Positions 17,715 to 26,055 of a DNA stretch of 64,000 bases are shown in pieces (the stretch's first letter is position 1; every line of letters starts with the position of its first letter). The notes under the pieces are model-generated. The model did not search any database. It was given only the letters and a program-made list of their open reading frames with translations, and was not told where the DNA came from. The translations under genes and the position numbers were made by a program. The stretch comes from Chitinivibrionales bacterium (GTDB taxonomy: Bacteria; Fibrobacterota; Chitinivibrionia; Chitinivibrionales; WJKA01), in the NCBI GenBank assembly GCA_014728215.1, contig WJLZ01000117.1, positions 1 through 64,000 of the forward strand, given 5' to 3'.

Positions 17715-17899
17715 GGTTTTCGGGGGGTATTTTATCAGGTCTGATAAATTGTATTGACTAAAATCAATAAATTATCATATTCGAAAAATTAATTTTTGAA
17801 AGCGGGAATATGGTGTGCACAATCAACTTTTTATCGCGAAAAAGCAAAAAATACAGAAGATCAATATTGATATACATTATGGCTTAATTTGGTTGTCAT

Positions 17900-17915
17900 T
17901 GGCATAAGAATTGCT
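17900..17915 (+). promoter_or_regulatory. Sigma-54 (-24/-12) promoter, proximal
   Basis: TGGCAT-AAGAA-TTGCT is an exact core match 59 bases before the ATG at 17975. The AT-rich DNA at 17715-17899 between the tandem elements could hold activator sites, but I see no clear inverted repeat there. Confidence 0.75.
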
Positions 17916-17974
17916 CCCTACCTTAGGCATAAATCGGACGCAAACTTTTACCCTTATCATTCAAGGAGGTTGCC

Positions 17975-18697
17975 ATGTGCAGGCGAAAAAAATTCCAGGC
18001 GGCTATGGCGATGACGGTTGCCGCTATTCTGAGTTTCTCTTTACCAACTTTTTCTGAAGGTGGAGTGTCTTTAGTCAAGTATGTGCTTGGAGGCGCGGGC
18101 AAATACGATATGGAAGACATCAATAATGAAATTAACGGTTTTGGCATTGATGGCTTTAATGACTGGGCAGGACAGTTTGGTGCAGGCGCACAGCTTGGTG
18201 TGGGTGATTACTTTATTTTCGGTCATCAGTTCACAGTCAACTGGTGGGAAGAGGCCGATGGTGAAAACAATCTCGATGGCGGTTTTCAGACCTTTAACTG
18301 GGTAGCATATAGCGGTGTCGATCTGATACCCTTTATGGCAAATATCCCGCTTCGGTTTTACCCACAGCTTGGCGTCGGTGGCGCCTTAACCCGTCTGAAA
18401 ATCAGCGACAGCTCCTTTGATTTCGATCAGGCTGTTGTAGAGACTGCGAGCAGAGATGCGCTTTATCAGGCCCATTTCATCATCGAAATTGCCGGAGTGG
18501 TCGATTATACTTTTTTGGTTCCGAATTGGAATAAAGGTATAATTGTTGGCGCCCGGGCCGGATTTTTATGGCAGCCATTTGTGAAGGACAACTGGAATCG
18601 GAGCGGTTCCAATTTTACCAATGGCCCCGAACATCATCTCAACAGCCTTCAACTTCAAGGATTTATCGGTTTGAACTGGCTATGCGAACGTAAATAA
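17975..18697 (+). CDS. Outer-membrane beta-barrel protein (unassigned family)
   Basis: AAGGAGG lies seven bases upstream of the ATG. The 240-residue product has a signal peptide (residues 1-27; MAMTVAAILSFSLPTFSEG) and then alternating strands with aromatic residues, such as QFGAGAQLGVGDYFIFGHQF, IPLRFYPQLGVGGAL and GIIVGARAGFLWQPF. This suggests an 8-10 strand outer-membrane barrel. The C-terminus GFIGLNWLCERK lacks the usual terminal aromatic residue by four positions. The function is unknown. Tandem sigma-54 promoters precede it and a strong terminator follows, so it is a single-gene unit. Confidence 0.78.
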   Translation: MCRRKKFQAAMAMTVAAILSFSLPTFSEGGVSLVKYVLGGAGKYDMEDINNEINGFGIDGFNDWAGQFGAGAQLGVGDYFIFGHQFTVNWWEEADGENNLDGGFQTFNWVAYSGVDLIPFMANIPLRFYPQLGVGGALTRLKISDSSFDFDQAVVETASRDALYQAHFIIEIAGVVDYTFLVPNWNKGIIVGARAGFLWQPFVKDNWNRSGSNFTNGPEHHLNSLQLQGFIGLNWLCERK

Positions 18698-18725
18698 TAC
18701 CTGCTGCGTGTACGCAGGCGGTAAA

Positions 18726-18764
18726 GCCGTAGGAAACAGGGGGCGTTTTCTGCGGCTATTTTTG
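18726..18764 (+). terminator. Rho-independent terminator
   Basis: GCCGTAGGAAA (18726-18736) pairs with TTTTCTGCGGC (18746-18756) through 11 pairs, two of them G-T, around a nine-base loop. TATTTTTG follows. It closes the barrel gene at 17975. Confidence 0.8.
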
Positions 18765-18926
18765 TATCCCGCACAATTACCCTCTGGTTATGCAAGCTGC
18801 AAAAACATATAAGGTCGGTTGCTCCTCCTCACTATAGTATAGTTGCGGTGCCTGCACCGGACCGTACCCCGTCTTTTCATTCCCCTTACATTCCCTCATA
18901 TCATGTAATCGGAGTACTGATATATC

Positions 18927-18942
18927 TGGCACTATTATTGCA
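18927..18942 (+). promoter_or_regulatory. Sigma-54 (-24/-12) promoter of the DUF4956-CotH operon
   Basis: TGGCAC-TATTA-TTGCA is an exact match to the full consensus. It lies 86 bases upstream of 19029 and after the terminator at 18764, so it is the likely start of the three-gene operon. Confidence 0.78.
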
Positions 18943-19028
18943 TTTACTATCACAGGAGATTGTTACGCTGGTGTGCAAAAGTAAACGTTGAATTACACGA
19001 TGGTTGAGCTTTCTCATTAAGCAGGGAA

Positions 19029-19724
19029 ATGGCTGGAGGATTCATGCTTGATTCGCTTTTCGATATTAACAGAGGAGGAGGGCTTTTCCCCAGGGTTCCG
19101 GCAGGAGACATTGTTCTCCGGATGCTGGTTTCCATAGGATTCGGGCTGCTGTTGTCGCTATTACACGGAATGGTCCATCGGCGGATGGGAACAAAATCAA
19201 AGTTTCAATGGGCCCTTGCAGTGCTGCCGCTTATATCGGCTACTGTTATTCTCGTTATCGGCAATAATCTTGTGCGGGCTTTCGGTTTGATCGGGGCCGT
19301 GGCTCTGGTGCGTTTCCGTACGGTGGTAAAAAACTCTCTTGATATGTCGTTCATCTTTTTGGCAATCGCGCTTGGTATCGCTGCAGGGACCCATCTTTTT
19401 ATGATGGGAACTGCGGCATTTGCCCTCTTCGGCATTCTGCTGATTTCCATGGATATTCTCGGCTATGGTATAAGGGATAAGCGCCATCATAAATATACGG
19501 TTTCAATAAAGACAGATGATATTCATGCTGCCGACGGCTGGCTGCATATGCGACTGGGAGATTTGGTCATGAATTCTGAATTCAAAACAATTAGAAAATC
19601 TAAAAATTATGACCTTGTATATCGAATGGTTTTCAAAAAGGGTGTTACCTATCGTGATGTTATGACAAGGATAGATACAATTGCCGAAGGAAATATCAAA
19701 AATATCACCGTTCGCCGTTTATAG
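19029..19724 (+). CDS. DUF4956 membrane protein
   Basis: The 231-residue protein shows about four membrane spans (residues 29-48, 62-80, 84-100 and 108-142) and a cytoplasmic C-terminal domain (about 150-231). The hallmark RAFGLIGAVALVRFRT stretch of DUF4956 is present near residues 80-96. An alternative ATG at 19044 has the better ribosome site (GGAGG, four bases away). As far as I recall, DUF4956 genes elsewhere neighbour VTC-type polyphosphate polymerase domains and CotH kinases. Here the polymerase is absent but CotH lies two genes downstream. The role is unknown, possibly linked to surface or exported phosphorylation. Confidence 0.88.
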   Translation: MAGGFMLDSLFDINRGGGLFPRVPAGDIVLRMLVSIGFGLLLSLLHGMVHRRMGTKSKFQWALAVLPLISATVILVIGNNLVRAFGLIGAVALVRFRTVVKNSLDMSFIFLAIALGIAAGTHLFMMGTAAFALFGILLISMDILGYGIRDKRHHKYTVSIKTDDIHAADGWLHMRLGDLVMNSEFKTIRKSKNYDLVYRMVFKKGVTYRDVMTRIDTIAEGNIKNITVRRL

Positions 19725-19751
19725 CGGTCTTTTTTAGAGAGAAAATTGCAA

Positions 19752-20807
19752 ATGGATAAAACGACCATAAAAGCAAATAATTGTCAATTAAGCGCTTTGT
19801 TGCTGGCATGGGTAATTACACTCAGCATGTGTATTGCAGCGGATCTTTCAATGGATGGGGCCGTACGGACCGGGTATGGGTATGAGAATGATGGTTATTT
19901 CGATTTAACAACAGGCAAGCAGGTTAAAGATGCTTCTACACTGTATATTGTTGTTGGGCAACTTGATATTGAAGCGGTCGTTACCGACGATATTCTCGCA
20001 TTTATGGAAATATACGGAGATATAAACGATCTGGGTTTTATCCTTCGTGAGGCCTGGATAGAGTTTGACGCAGGTAAAAAGAAAACACTTCGTATCGGGT
20101 CGCAAAAAAAGGATTTCAGCCTCGAAGAACGTTCCAGTCGCCATGATCTGCGCACCATCGAACGTTCATTGTCCCATCGCTATATGGATTCATTTCATGT
20201 GCTGGGTTACGATTGGGATATACGATTTAAAAGAGAACGTGAACGTAGCGAAAATATGGAGCGGGATCTCTATGTGAGTATGGGCATTGATGGTGATATC
20301 AGATTTTTTCTTCTTGGAACCCTCGAATGGGAATGGCCGAAACGGAAAGTGGTCGTTTCTCTAATGCCTTTTCTTCACAACCGGCATCTGCCCTATGGAT
20401 TTGCCGGCTCGGCATTACAGTTTTTTAATAAGCGGTTCTATTTTACCTCCGAGCTTTTTGTCGGGATCGATCCCCACGCTACAAGGCTTTCGGGGATAAT
20501 AGAAGAAGAACGGTTCGTATATTTTATCACTCCCCGCGTGCTTGGGGCATATACGAAGTGGGCAAAATTTTTGAGAGTTTTTGAAGGGATAGAATTTGTT
20601 CTGGGACTCAGCGTTCTTTTCGATGATGCAGGGTATTCGCAAGATGCTAAAATGCAGGCTGTCCCGGGTGTGACACTCCTTTTTGATCAGGGGCGGGATG
20701 CGGTCTGGAAAACCAATGTCGATCTGGTATTCTCCAATGAACGTCCCGACCATGTTCTTGTCAATCAGAGTTTGTGGGTTCATACACAACTGCAGGTGGA
20801 ATGGTGA
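19752..20807 (+). CDS. Porin-like outer-membrane protein of the CotH operon
   Basis: The ATG at 19752 follows AGAGAG; a TTG two codons earlier is less likely. The 351-residue product has a signal peptide (about residues 1-32; LLAWVITLSMCIAADL). A large barrel-like body follows, rich in alternating strands (MDGAVRTGYGYENDGYFD, VVVSLMPFLHN, RFYFTSELFVGID), ending WVHTQLQVEW with a terminal aromatic residue. The mid-region AWIEFDAGKKKTLRIGSQKKDF resembles the phosphate-selective-porin style repeats, but I cannot assign a family. Its position between DUF4956 and CotH suggests it serves the same surface process. Confidence 0.75.
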   Translation: MDKTTIKANNCQLSALLLAWVITLSMCIAADLSMDGAVRTGYGYENDGYFDLTTGKQVKDASTLYIVVGQLDIEAVVTDDILAFMEIYGDINDLGFILREAWIEFDAGKKKTLRIGSQKKDFSLEERSSRHDLRTIERSLSHRYMDSFHVLGYDWDIRFKRERERSENMERDLYVSMGIDGDIRFFLLGTLEWEWPKRKVVVSLMPFLHNRHLPYGFAGSALQFFNKRFYFTSELFVGIDPHATRLSGIIEEERFVYFITPRVLGAYTKWAKFLRVFEGIEFVLGLSVLFDDAGYSQDAKMQAVPGVTLLFDQGRDAVWKTNVDLVFSNERPDHVLVNQSLWVHTQLQVEW

Positions 20808-21931
20808 TTATGCATGGCAGAACATTGCGACATTTACGTGTGGTTATTTTACTTGTTATAATAAATCTGGCTTGGGAAGGTTGTCTGGTCTTTGAACCAT
20901 GGGACAATGAAAACGATCCCGTTATGTATCTGCATTGTACGATGACCGAGGAAAACTACCACCAGTTGTTTAAATCGACCTATTATAATTCGTGGTTTGG
21001 AATTAACATATGTGAAGGCGATTCGGTTGTTGATGCCCGATTGCGTATTCATGGTAATGTTACAAGGAAAATGTTTAAAAAATCATTTCAGTATCGCACA
21101 TTCTCGCATTCTGTGCCCAGAAAAAAGATTAGGAGTACGGTACTTTCTGCATTCAGAGAAAACTCCTGTTCCCATTATCGCTATGCTGTATATTTCTTTT
21201 CCAAAACATCACTGCTTATTACCGACCATCAACCGGTGCGGTTGTATATCAACCAAAAAGACCATGGTCTGTACCTGAAGCTCGAAAAAATTGACGAACA
21301 CTTTTTCAGCCGCCGTAATTTACCCCTTTCCAGCCTCTATAAAATGAATGCCCGATCATATTTTGGCTTTCGCTACGGTACGGTCCAGCAGAATTTTGAT
21401 AAGAAAATACCCGATGATGATTGGAGTTTTGATGATTTGATCCAATTGAATCGAATCATTGAAGAGGGTATCACTGAAGAACGCCTGGAGTTTCTCTGGC
21501 ATTGGCTTGACAGCAGTAGTGCCCTGGACTATTATGCAATAAGCCGTCTGATCTATAACTGGGATGGTATCAACAATAATGTTTACTTATATTATAACAG
21601 CAGAATCAATAAATTCCAGTTTATTCCCTGGGACCTTGGCCATACTTTTGAGGGAAGCACGTTTTTTGTCGATGTCGAAAATGGCCTGGTCGAACAATTA
21701 CTCGAAATTCCTCATATAAGAAGTTCTGTTGAAAATCGGATGGCGCACTATTTTGATTATCCGCGGGATTCGGTAGCGCTCGATTCAATATTCTTTCATA
21801 CATACGATCATTGCCAGCACGATATCTTTGCCGACAGTACAAACAATGACTGTATCGAAGCACTCTACTCAATGCGCAGCTATATTAAAGGAGTCCGGGA
21901 CCGGCTCAGGGAGATGGGGTATAAGGAATAG
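20801..21931 (+). CDS. CotH kinase family protein, probable lipoprotein
   Basis: The frame overlaps the preceding stop; ATGs at 20801 and 20810 both fit, and the second sits better behind AGGTGG. The 376-residue product has an N-terminal hydrophobic leader ending WEGC (Cys28, probable lipidation). CotH features are GLYLKLEKIDEHFF (about 157-169), YNWDGINNNVYLYYN (252-266, catalytic-loop analogue) and FQFIPWDLGHTF (272-283, metal Asp). The usual PWDLD is PWDLG here. CotH proteins are atypical kinases; the spore-coat member phosphorylates CotB and CotG. An outer-membrane or periplasmic kinase role is inferred. It is a paralogue of the gene at 58805. Confidence 0.9.
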   Translation: MVIMHGRTLRHLRVVILLVIINLAWEGCLVFEPWDNENDPVMYLHCTMTEENYHQLFKSTYYNSWFGINICEGDSVVDARLRIHGNVTRKMFKKSFQYRTFSHSVPRKKIRSTVLSAFRENSCSHYRYAVYFFSKTSLLITDHQPVRLYINQKDHGLYLKLEKIDEHFFSRRNLPLSSLYKMNARSYFGFRYGTVQQNFDKKIPDDDWSFDDLIQLNRIIEEGITEERLEFLWHWLDSSSALDYYAISRLIYNWDGINNNVYLYYNSRINKFQFIPWDLGHTFEGSTFFVDVENGLVEQLLEIPHIRSSVENRMAHYFDYPRDSVALDSIFFHTYDHCQHDIFADSTNNDCIEALYSMRSYIKGVRDRLREMGYKE

Positions 21932-22164
21932 GATAACGGTAAGTCGCTCAACCGCTCGGAGCGATGTGTACCCAGCTGCGTCGAAGTAAGCGGAAGTCCC
22001 GACCTGAGTCGGAACTCCCTTTCCTCATATTCGTTCAGCGGTGGGCAATTATGGAAAATCAGTCTTTTTTTGACTCTTCGTGGCGATTCCTGAAAGCGAA
22101 AAAGAGATTCTTACTTTCTGTAATTGATTGGAACAGGCGATAATCGGACGTGCTGTTGGACATA
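21932..22164. other. Convergent intergenic region with imperfect hairpin
   Basis: The CotH gene and the lipocalin gene end facing each other here. An imperfect hairpin (21995-22003 with 22008-22016, one mismatch) precedes CCCTTTCCTC and might act as a weak terminator. No gene was seen. Confidence 0.3.
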
Positions 22165-22773
22165 TTAACTATCACCGAAAGGTACTTTCTTTTCTGGATT
22201 TGACTGCTCAACCAGTGCGGTGCCTCGATGAGGAGTCCTGATCAATTTGTTCGTTTTATATCCTTTATTTTGTGCACTCTGGATCATGCGGGTTAATGTT
22301 CTGGGATAAATATCGGGTTTCCTTGCGAACAACCAGAGGCAATCGCCTTTATCATCCGAGGCTATGAATGTGTGATAATTGACCGTATCAATATCAATAA
22401 TGGAAAAATCCAGTGAAACGAAGGGGAAGACTTTAAGTTCCAGTTGAGCGGGTTTTCTTTTGTCCGGCAGGCATCCTCTGGCTTTGAATGAAACCGATTC
22501 ACCACCAAAATGGTGTTTGTTTCCTTTTGTTGTAATACTGATTTTTCTTTTTTTGTTATCGATTGCAATGTTTATCGTTACGTTCACCATGTTTTTTTCG
22601 TGTTCGTTGGGAAACCGGGCTATCTCATACCAGGTCCCCGATAATTTTGAAAAGTCGATTTCTTTGACGGCCTTGGTACTGGGCGCCGAAGAAATCGGAG
22701 ATATCATGGTGAAACAGAACAGGGGGAGAAAAAAAGAGAAAGAGTATGACGGCGTTTTCATGCAAGGATGCAT
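22165..22773 (-). CDS. blc: Lipocalin (Blc-like)
   Basis: GGAGG lies four bases before the ATG at 22773. The 202-residue product has a signal peptide (SFSFFLPLFCFTMISPISSA) and the lipocalin signature FSKLSGTWYEIARFP (residues about 41-55) with GxWY. FIASDDKGDCLWLFARKPDIYP corresponds to the second and third Blc conserved regions. Bacterial Blc proteins bind lysophospholipids or fatty acids and are often outer-membrane lipoproteins. This one lacks an evident lipobox and may be soluble in the periplasm. The core segments are intact. Confidence 0.85.
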   Translation of the reverse strand: MHPCMKTPSYSFSFFLPLFCFTMISPISSAPSTKAVKEIDFSKLSGTWYEIARFPNEHEKNMVNVTINIAIDNKKRKISITTKGNKHHFGGESVSFKARGCLPDKRKPAQLELKVFPFVSLDFSIIDIDTVNYHTFIASDDKGDCLWLFARKPDIYPRTLTRMIQSAQNKGYKTNKLIRTPHRGTALVEQSNPEKKVPFGDS

Positions 22774-22975
22774 AGAACCTCCGGTAAATAAGAGTACAAC
22801 AGATTGCCTGAAGTAAACAGACGGTGTTCAATGTTGAAGTAATATACGGATTACCACCGGAGTTATTGCCTCCCTGCGAACAGGAAAATTGAGTATGCAA
22901 GGGAGTCTCATGCAAGGAATCCGCTCAGTTTTTGCAGCCGGCAGGAACGTATTTATGAGACAGGTTTTGCTCCGC
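22774..22975. other. Short intergenic stretch
   Basis: Nothing beyond the lipocalin ribosome site is visible. It separates the lipocalin from the upstream nucleotide-carrier operon, and no terminator was found, so readthrough is possible. Confidence 0.3.
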
Positions 22976-24355
22976 TTAAGAACGATGGTGTGGGTGGGGG
23001 GGATGCCAGATGTTTTTGAATGCCTTGCCGAAATGGTCTGTTTTCCGCTCGGGATACTTCTTTCCGACATTAAGTGCTGCCCTGCTCCAGAAAATGGCGA
23101 TGGCAATGGTTATAAACGAAAGCCATCGAAGGGTTGAAAAATCGGTAAATATCAGGGTGATAATCAGACTGACACCAATGGCCAGAACTTTTGCAAAACG
23201 CTGAACAAACATGTCGATAAATGCTTTGGCCTTATATTTTTCTTCTACAGTTACCGATACATAGAGAGCTTCTTTGGCCGACTGATTGATTGAATAGGCA
23301 AAGCCATTATCTGCGGTATTCAAAAAACTTCCCACCCAGAGAAGGGGGAAAAGCAAAAAAGCGGTTGACCCCGAGACCATTGCAATCGGCAGCACCAGAA
23401 GTGCGACGGTAATATTGTAATGGGTCATTATGAAGCCGGTTAAAAAGATCTGCACGAGCATGGAAACCCAGTTGGTTATCATATAAATAGTCGAGAACTG
23501 ACGTCCGATTTCCTTTCCACTCAAATAATATTCGATTGTGGCGGTAAACTGGAAATCCATAATGGTGGAAGCTATCTCGTAAAATGCAACAATCGCAATA
23601 ATAGAAAGAAGATATCTCGATTTGAAAACCAGCTTTGCTCCTGCTAACGCCGGATTGCTTTTTGTAGACGATGCAGGGGGCATCTGGTCTTCATGTTCAT
23701 CTCCATTTTCGGGAAGTTTTTTCAGCCATTGTCCTGCAAAGAAAGCAAGAATGATAATTATTCCGCTCATGGTAAAACAGATCCACATCCATTGGCTCCG
23801 ATCTATAACCTCGAGCCATGATCTGAGAATTGTGGCGCCGAATACGCCTCCCGCAACCCCTCCCAGACCTACGGGACCATAAATTCGTTTCGCCCGTTTT
23901 GGGGAGACGCTGTCATTGAGGAAGGCGAAGAATGTTGCTACCATAATTGTACTGAAAAGGTCTCCGACCAGATAAAATGTCCAGACGGAGATATGCGATG
24001 GAGTGCGAATGGTATAGCTGAAGATAACAAAGCAGGCCATGAAAAAAAGAGCAAAGGTGAAGGTCATTTTTTGACGGCGGAACCATCGGGACAGGAGGCT
24101 GAAGACCGTTACCGCACCGGCAGCGACAACCATATTCAATATCTTTGCAAGCAGTTCCGCCTGCGAACCCCACATCTGAAATGTCAAAAAATTGAATCCG
24201 CCGATCCGGTCGTAAAAGGTTATAAACAGCGATTTTTTTAAGGGTTTTAAAATCCAGAAAGTGCTGATAACCAGAAAAAAATAGAAAAACATTGCAAGAG
24301 CAAAGGGCAATTCATTTTTATGGATATCCATGAATGGTTTAATTATATTGCGCAT
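22976..24355 (-). CDS. TLC/Npt-type nucleotide carrier-like MFS protein
   Basis: The 459-residue polytopic protein has about 12 membrane spans. It shows features of the ATP/ADP-carrier (TLC, Npt1/Npt2-like) family. These are the N-terminal FYFFLVISTFWILKPLKKSLFI (LKPLKK motif, residues about 24-46), then GFLNDS-type loop FAFLNDSVSPKRAKRIYGPVGLGG, and ALYVSVTVEEKYKAKAFIDMFVQRFAK near residue 385. Family members exchange ATP for ADP or move other nucleotides; many free-living bacteria carry uncharacterised members. It starts 17 bases after the stop of the kinase-like gene, so the two are one operon. Confidence 0.85.
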   Translation of the reverse strand: MRNIIKPFMDIHKNELPFALAMFFYFFLVISTFWILKPLKKSLFITFYDRIGGFNFLTFQMWGSQAELLAKILNMVVAAGAVTVFSLLSRWFRRQKMTFTFALFFMACFVIFSYTIRTPSHISVWTFYLVGDLFSTIMVATFFAFLNDSVSPKRAKRIYGPVGLGGVAGGVFGATILRSWLEVIDRSQWMWICFTMSGIIIILAFFAGQWLKKLPENGDEHEDQMPPASSTKSNPALAGAKLVFKSRYLLSIIAIVAFYEIASTIMDFQFTATIEYYLSGKEIGRQFSTIYMITNWVSMLVQIFLTGFIMTHYNITVALLVLPIAMVSGSTAFLLFPLLWVGSFLNTADNGFAYSINQSAKEALYVSVTVEEKYKAKAFIDMFVQRFAKVLAIGVSLIITLIFTDFSTLRWLSFITIAIAIFWSRAALNVGKKYPERKTDHFGKAFKNIWHPPHPHHRS

Positions 24356-24372
24356 AAATGGAATACTCTCTT

Positions 24373-26055
24373 TTAGCGCTCCACTCCGGTCAGTACCGGA
24401 GGGGCATGGGTTTCTTTGTTAACATATACCTTGATTTCTTCACCCGATTTTTCACCATCCCGAATTGTAATTATATGAACCGCTTCACACATACTTTTTT
24501 CTGTGGCAGCCTGAACCGGCAGGCAAGGTTTTTCGGCTAGTTGCCATTCTGATTTGCGGGAGGGGCCGGAAACCGGCTTGATGCGATACCGGTACTGAGT
24601 TGCCCTTTTATCGGTAAATCCTGCTTTTACCGCCAGATCTTCGAAACAAAGATGATACGCTCCTTGCGCAGGTTCCTCGATACGAAATTTATCGAGCGGG
24701 TTGACCTCCTCATAAAATTCTCTCCCGATTTTATCTCTTCTCTTTTTCAATATATCGGCAATATAGCGTGCGGCATCGGGATTGGAATACTGCGCTGTTC
24801 CAACAATCGCGTCGATCTGCTGGTCGGTAAAAGACATGACAGTGCGTGCGGCCCAGAATCCATCCTGAGGGCTCATATTTGCAAAGGCTTTGTTGGGCAG
24901 AAGATAGCGAAACCGGTGAGGGCGCAACGTACGGGCTTCCCATGCTCCCACACTCGGTAACGGGATCGTATCCCACCGGTCATACAGAGGGGTATACAAG
25001 CCCAGGGTAATAAACCGCAATGCAATGATCGGAATATCGAAATAGTATTCGTGACCGTGTATTCTCGACATCGGACCTTGAGATGAGGCACCCAGTGTGC
25101 CGCCGAAATCCAGAAGATAATGGAGCACGTAGCCTTTGCCATTTTGGGTTATATAGGTGTCGAAGGTGTTGGCAACGGTAAGATCGTAATGATTGATCCA
25201 TGAGCCGATAACATACAGTGCCCGTAGTTCCCTCCGGTGCTGGTGGGGGATAAAATCATTGGGATCATCCTTTCGGGTACCTCTGAAACGCCAGGCGCTA
25301 AGGGGTTCTCCGGTGATATATTTGCTTGCCAGGCCGCGAACAAGGCCTTCTTCGGTTCGCTCTACAACTGCCAGGATCTTCTCGAGATGGTACCGGCTCA
25401 TCTCCCGGGTGCGCCCCTGTTCATCGATGATCGTTACTCCGCTGTCGATATCTATCCTGCGGGGATCGAAATAGACGATATAATTTTCGGGTACGCGGTA
25501 ACCCGCTGCATAAAGAATTTTGGTGGAAATCATTTCCGCGCCGCTGGTCAGCTCAGGATATCCCGGAGGATCCAGTTTGATGACATAGCGGTCTCCCCGT
25601 ACATCTTTGATATGGAACCCGGCCGATTTTCCGACATCCTTTGCACGAAAGATAAGCCACCGGTTGCTCATATCCGGACCACCGGTTGTATTGGGGCCCC
25701 TGACAATTTCATCAAGGCTCATTGTTCCCCCGGTCTTCCGGTTGACATACCAGCTCGAATTGGGTACTTCGCCAAATGCATTGATATTCATTGCAGGATA
25801 ATACCTCCCGGTGAGTTTCCTGATCTGACGGACCGGGTCGAGAGGATAGATGAATGAAGCCCGGGTTATGTTCATGATCCCGATACTGACAAAATTTCTA
25901 TCCTTTGTTTCAGGCATGGGTATATACTGCATATCGGGAGGAAAGGGCTCGGGGATTACACAGGGGTTTTCGTTTTCAGATCCCCCTATCACCATCCCTG
26001 CAAAGAGCATGACAAAGTATTTTAAAAGATGCTGTTGTGTTATTCTTCCTGCCAT
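24373..26055 (-). CDS. Secreted protein with kinase-like motifs, unnamed family
   Basis: The start at 26055 overlaps the preceding gene by 16 bases; a GTG three codons upstream is possible. The 560-residue product has a signal-peptide-like leader (KYFVMLFAGMVIGG, residues 12-25). No family name came to mind, but kinase-fold landmarks appear in order. They are RYVIKLDPPG (Lys160), SGAEMISTKIL (Glu174), HYDLTVANTF (Asp291, Asn296; catalytic-loop-like) and HYLLDFGGTLG (Asp316 in DFG). This order resembles HipA, Fam20 and CotH atypical kinases. The C-terminal part (about 440-560) is unassigned. Its exported location and neighbours suggest envelope phosphorylation; this is inference from motifs. 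Confidence 0.7.
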   Translation of the reverse strand: MAGRITQQHLLKYFVMLFAGMVIGGSENENPCVIPEPFPPDMQYIPMPETKDRNFVSIGIMNITRASFIYPLDPVRQIRKLTGRYYPAMNINAFGEVPNSSWYVNRKTGGTMSLDEIVRGPNTTGGPDMSNRWLIFRAKDVGKSAGFHIKDVRGDRYVIKLDPPGYPELTSGAEMISTKILYAAGYRVPENYIVYFDPRRIDIDSGVTIIDEQGRTREMSRYHLEKILAVVERTEEGLVRGLASKYITGEPLSAWRFRGTRKDDPNDFIPHQHRRELRALYVIGSWINHYDLTVANTFDTYITQNGKGYVLHYLLDFGGTLGASSQGPMSRIHGHEYYFDIPIIALRFITLGLYTPLYDRWDTIPLPSVGAWEARTLRPHRFRYLLPNKAFANMSPQDGFWAARTVMSFTDQQIDAIVGTAQYSNPDAARYIADILKKRRDKIGREFYEEVNPLDKFRIEEPAQGAYHLCFEDLAVKAGFTDKRATQYRYRIKPVSGPSRKSEWQLAEKPCLPVQAATEKSMCEAVHIITIRDGEKSGEEIKVYVNKETHAPPVLTGVER

